A stretch of DNA of 41,239 bases, taken from an uncultured bacterium. GTDB taxonomy: Bacteria > Bacillota > Clostridia > Oscillospirales > Acutalibacteraceae. The DNA lies in NCBI GenBank assembly GCA_949283655.1, contig CASDTH010000040.1, forward strand, positions 1-41,239, read 5' to 3'. The notes under the pieces are model-generated. The model saw only the letters and a list, made by a program, of their open reading frames with translations. It was not told where the DNA came from and made no database searches. The position numbers were made by a program, and so were the translations under genes. Positions 40,480 to 41,239 of the stretch are shown here, piece by piece. Each line of letters starts with the position of its first letter. Position 1 is the stretch's first letter.

Positions 40480-40906
40480 TTTTTATATCTTGTACTAAAA
40501 TTACCGTTTTATCTCCCTTTTTTATTGTTTTTTTCCAAGCATCTCTATTTTTTGTTTCTATCCCTAACGCGCGGCCATCCAACTGCCCTCGAAACAATAT
40601 TACCTTCTCTAATATGCTCATATCATCCTTAGAAAGTATGGCTGTTTCAAACTTTTTCGTAACAGGATTGTCGATATTGGTTAGCAAAAAATCGCTCAGT
40701 TCTTCTATAAACGGCCCGCAACGATATGCATGTATGTCCTCGTCAAATAACACTCTACCATTTTCAATCAAGGAAAGTCCCTGCGCATAATAAAGCAGCT
40801 TATGCATTTTATAGAACGTTATTAAATAAGAATTGTCACTAGTTTCTTCTGCCCTTTCAATAGACAAATTCACCAAGTTCTGAGCAACATTTAGAGCTTT
40901 ACTCAT
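40442..40906 (-). CDS. Panacea-domain (DUF4065, SocA-like) antitoxin
   Basis: 154 residues. The domain pattern is visible: ITFYKMHKLLYYAQGLSLIENGRVLFDEDIHAYRCGPFIEELSDFL at ~28-73, and a WKKTIKKGDKTVI segment near ~128. In known pairs this domain neutralises a toxin coded next to it, either as antitoxin or as a proteolytic adaptor. The gene has a strong promoter (40945-40973), a GAGAGG ribosome binding site and a short leader, and its last 38 bases overlap the downstream membrane-protein frame. Antitoxin-first order and overlap fit a toxin-antitoxin operon. It is located between a phage holin gene and the attachment site. Confidence 0.85.
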   Translation of the reverse strand: MSKALNVAQNLVNLSIERAEETSDNSYLITFYKMHKLLYYAQGLSLIENGRVLFDEDIHAYRCGPFIEELSDFLLTNIDNPVTKKFETAILSKDDMSILEKVILFRGQLDGRALGIETKNRDAWKKTIKKGDKTVILVQDIKNDVSTLFEESGD

Positions 40907-40944
40907 GAATAACCTCTCCGTTCAATACAACAAATATACATTAT

Positions 40945-40973
40945 ATTATATGGCTTTTTCGTCAATCCGTCAA
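40945..40973 (-). promoter_or_regulatory. Promoter of the Panacea operon
   Basis: TTGACG (40968-40973) and TATAAT (40945-40950) with a 17-base spacer on the minus strand; a second TTGACG is nested in the spacer. Confidence 0.85.
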
Positions 40974-41023
40974 GCGGTCGATCCGTCGCTATACCCTTAT
41001 GCGAATCCGATGAATAATATTCT

Positions 41024-41067
41024 GCCCCCTATGATTAACGGCTATGCGGCTGCCAATCATAGGGGGC
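41024..41067. other. Perfect 13-bp hairpin between holin and Panacea operon
   Basis: GCCCCCTATGATT/AATCATAGGGGGC with an 18-base loop. No clear T run follows on either strand, so it may be an imperfect terminator of the phage lysis module or a processing structure. Confidence 0.6.
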
Positions 41068-41079
41068 AAAATGTATTGC

Positions 41080-41239
41080 TTATTCGGTTTTGTCATCCTC
41101 TTTCGGCGTGGTATACGTCATCGCCAGCTGGCTATCCTGCACGCCCTTGGTGGTGGGGTCGGAGATAATGCCGATGGCGGCGGGGATGGTCAGCAGCAGC
41201 CGCACGGCCTCTATGATCTGGCTGCCGGTGAGCTCCGGC
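41080..41239 (-). CDS. Phage holin (phi LC3 / Phage_holin_1 type), 3' part
   Basis: The last 53 residues of a gene that continues beyond the right edge of the window. They read a hydrophobic helix (IIEAVRLLLTIPAAIGIISD) followed by DPTTKGVQDSQLAMTY and a charged tail ending in EDDKTE. The D-P-T-T-K-G-x-D-S motif is the hallmark of phi LC3-type holins, which form the membrane lesion in phage lysis. Its return to chromosomal-like GC content differs from the AT-rich pair beside it. It indicates a prophage lysis module entering the window from the right. Confidence 0.85.
   Translation of the reverse strand, partial: PELTGSQIIEAVRLLLTIPAAIGIISDPTTKGVQDSQLAMTYTTPKEDDKTE

Noticed and set aside
40905..41168. 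87-codon plus-strand frame from 40905
   Set aside because: It runs through the Panacea promoter, the hairpin at 41024 and antisense to the holin; no ribosome binding site.
1..41239. CRISPR array
   Set aside because: No regularly spaced direct repeats of 24-40 bases were seen; the repeats found are two-copy elements or hairpins.

Overview
The window looks like a chromosomal segment of an anaerobic, probably gut-dwelling, spore-forming member of the Clostridia (Bacillota). The reasons are CotF-like spore-coat proteins, strong AGGAGG-type ribosome binding sites, sigma-A promoters of TTGACA-17-TATAAT type, a long-form hibernation factor, a GH38 mannosidase next to a DUF5696-type lipoprotein, and many GC-rich structured intergenic repeats. 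I cannot fix the genus from the sequence alone. The bulk of the window is GC-rich; the last ~4 kb is visibly AT-rich and foreign.

Layout. (1) 1-1040: a structured repeat, then two small CotF-family coat proteins and a terminator. (2) 1061-9600, all on the minus strand: a surface-protein locus. A membrane-anchored protein (265 aa) is read from two tandem promoters. It is followed by a 1362-aa secreted modular protein, three small secreted paralogues sharing the last domain of the giant protein, and a secreted protein with a C-terminal anchor. GC-rich hairpins sit between the small genes. This locus is the best candidate for an undescribed surface structure. (3) 9786-19117: carbohydrate and phosphoester functions: a calcineurin-type phosphoesterase with a C-terminal fibronectin-like domain, a GH38 alpha-mannosidase, a secreted PHP-domain hydrolase and a DUF5696-like lipoprotein. 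Between the last two lies a compact minus-strand transcription unit with a promoter, a ~430-nt palindromic leader, a 24-codon ORF and a terminator. (4) 19331-37263: mostly housekeeping and salvage genes: pyrophosphatase, two GNAT acetyltransferases, tagaturonate reductase, RarA, a TagB-like transferase, LemA and TPM-domain proteins, an SDR with a zinc-ribbon tail, a diacylglycerol-kinase-like enzyme, an RlmL-like methyltransferase, HPF, an unpaired fumarase alpha subunit, an amidohydrolase, an HD hydrolase, cytidine deaminase, phosphopentomutase, and a regulator with two DNA-binding domains behind a LexA-like box.

(5) 37430-41239: mobile DNA. Remnants of a conjugative element (a relaxase tail and a frameshifted small gene) lie beside an AT-rich hypothetical gene. 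Next comes the 3' half of a tRNA-Leu(CAG) with its terminator, which I read as the end of a prophage. Inside the prophage edge are a DUF4065 (Panacea) antitoxin-like gene overlapping a coiled-coil, four-helix membrane protein, and then a truncated holin.

How the genes work together. deoB, cdd and the HD hydrolase form a nucleoside-salvage-like run from one promoter. lemA and the TPM gene are a two-gene envelope operon. The mannosidase and phosphoesterase are co-transcribed and face the PHP gene across a divergent promoter region. The Panacea pair is placed where prophages carry accessory defence genes, between the lysis module and the attachment site.
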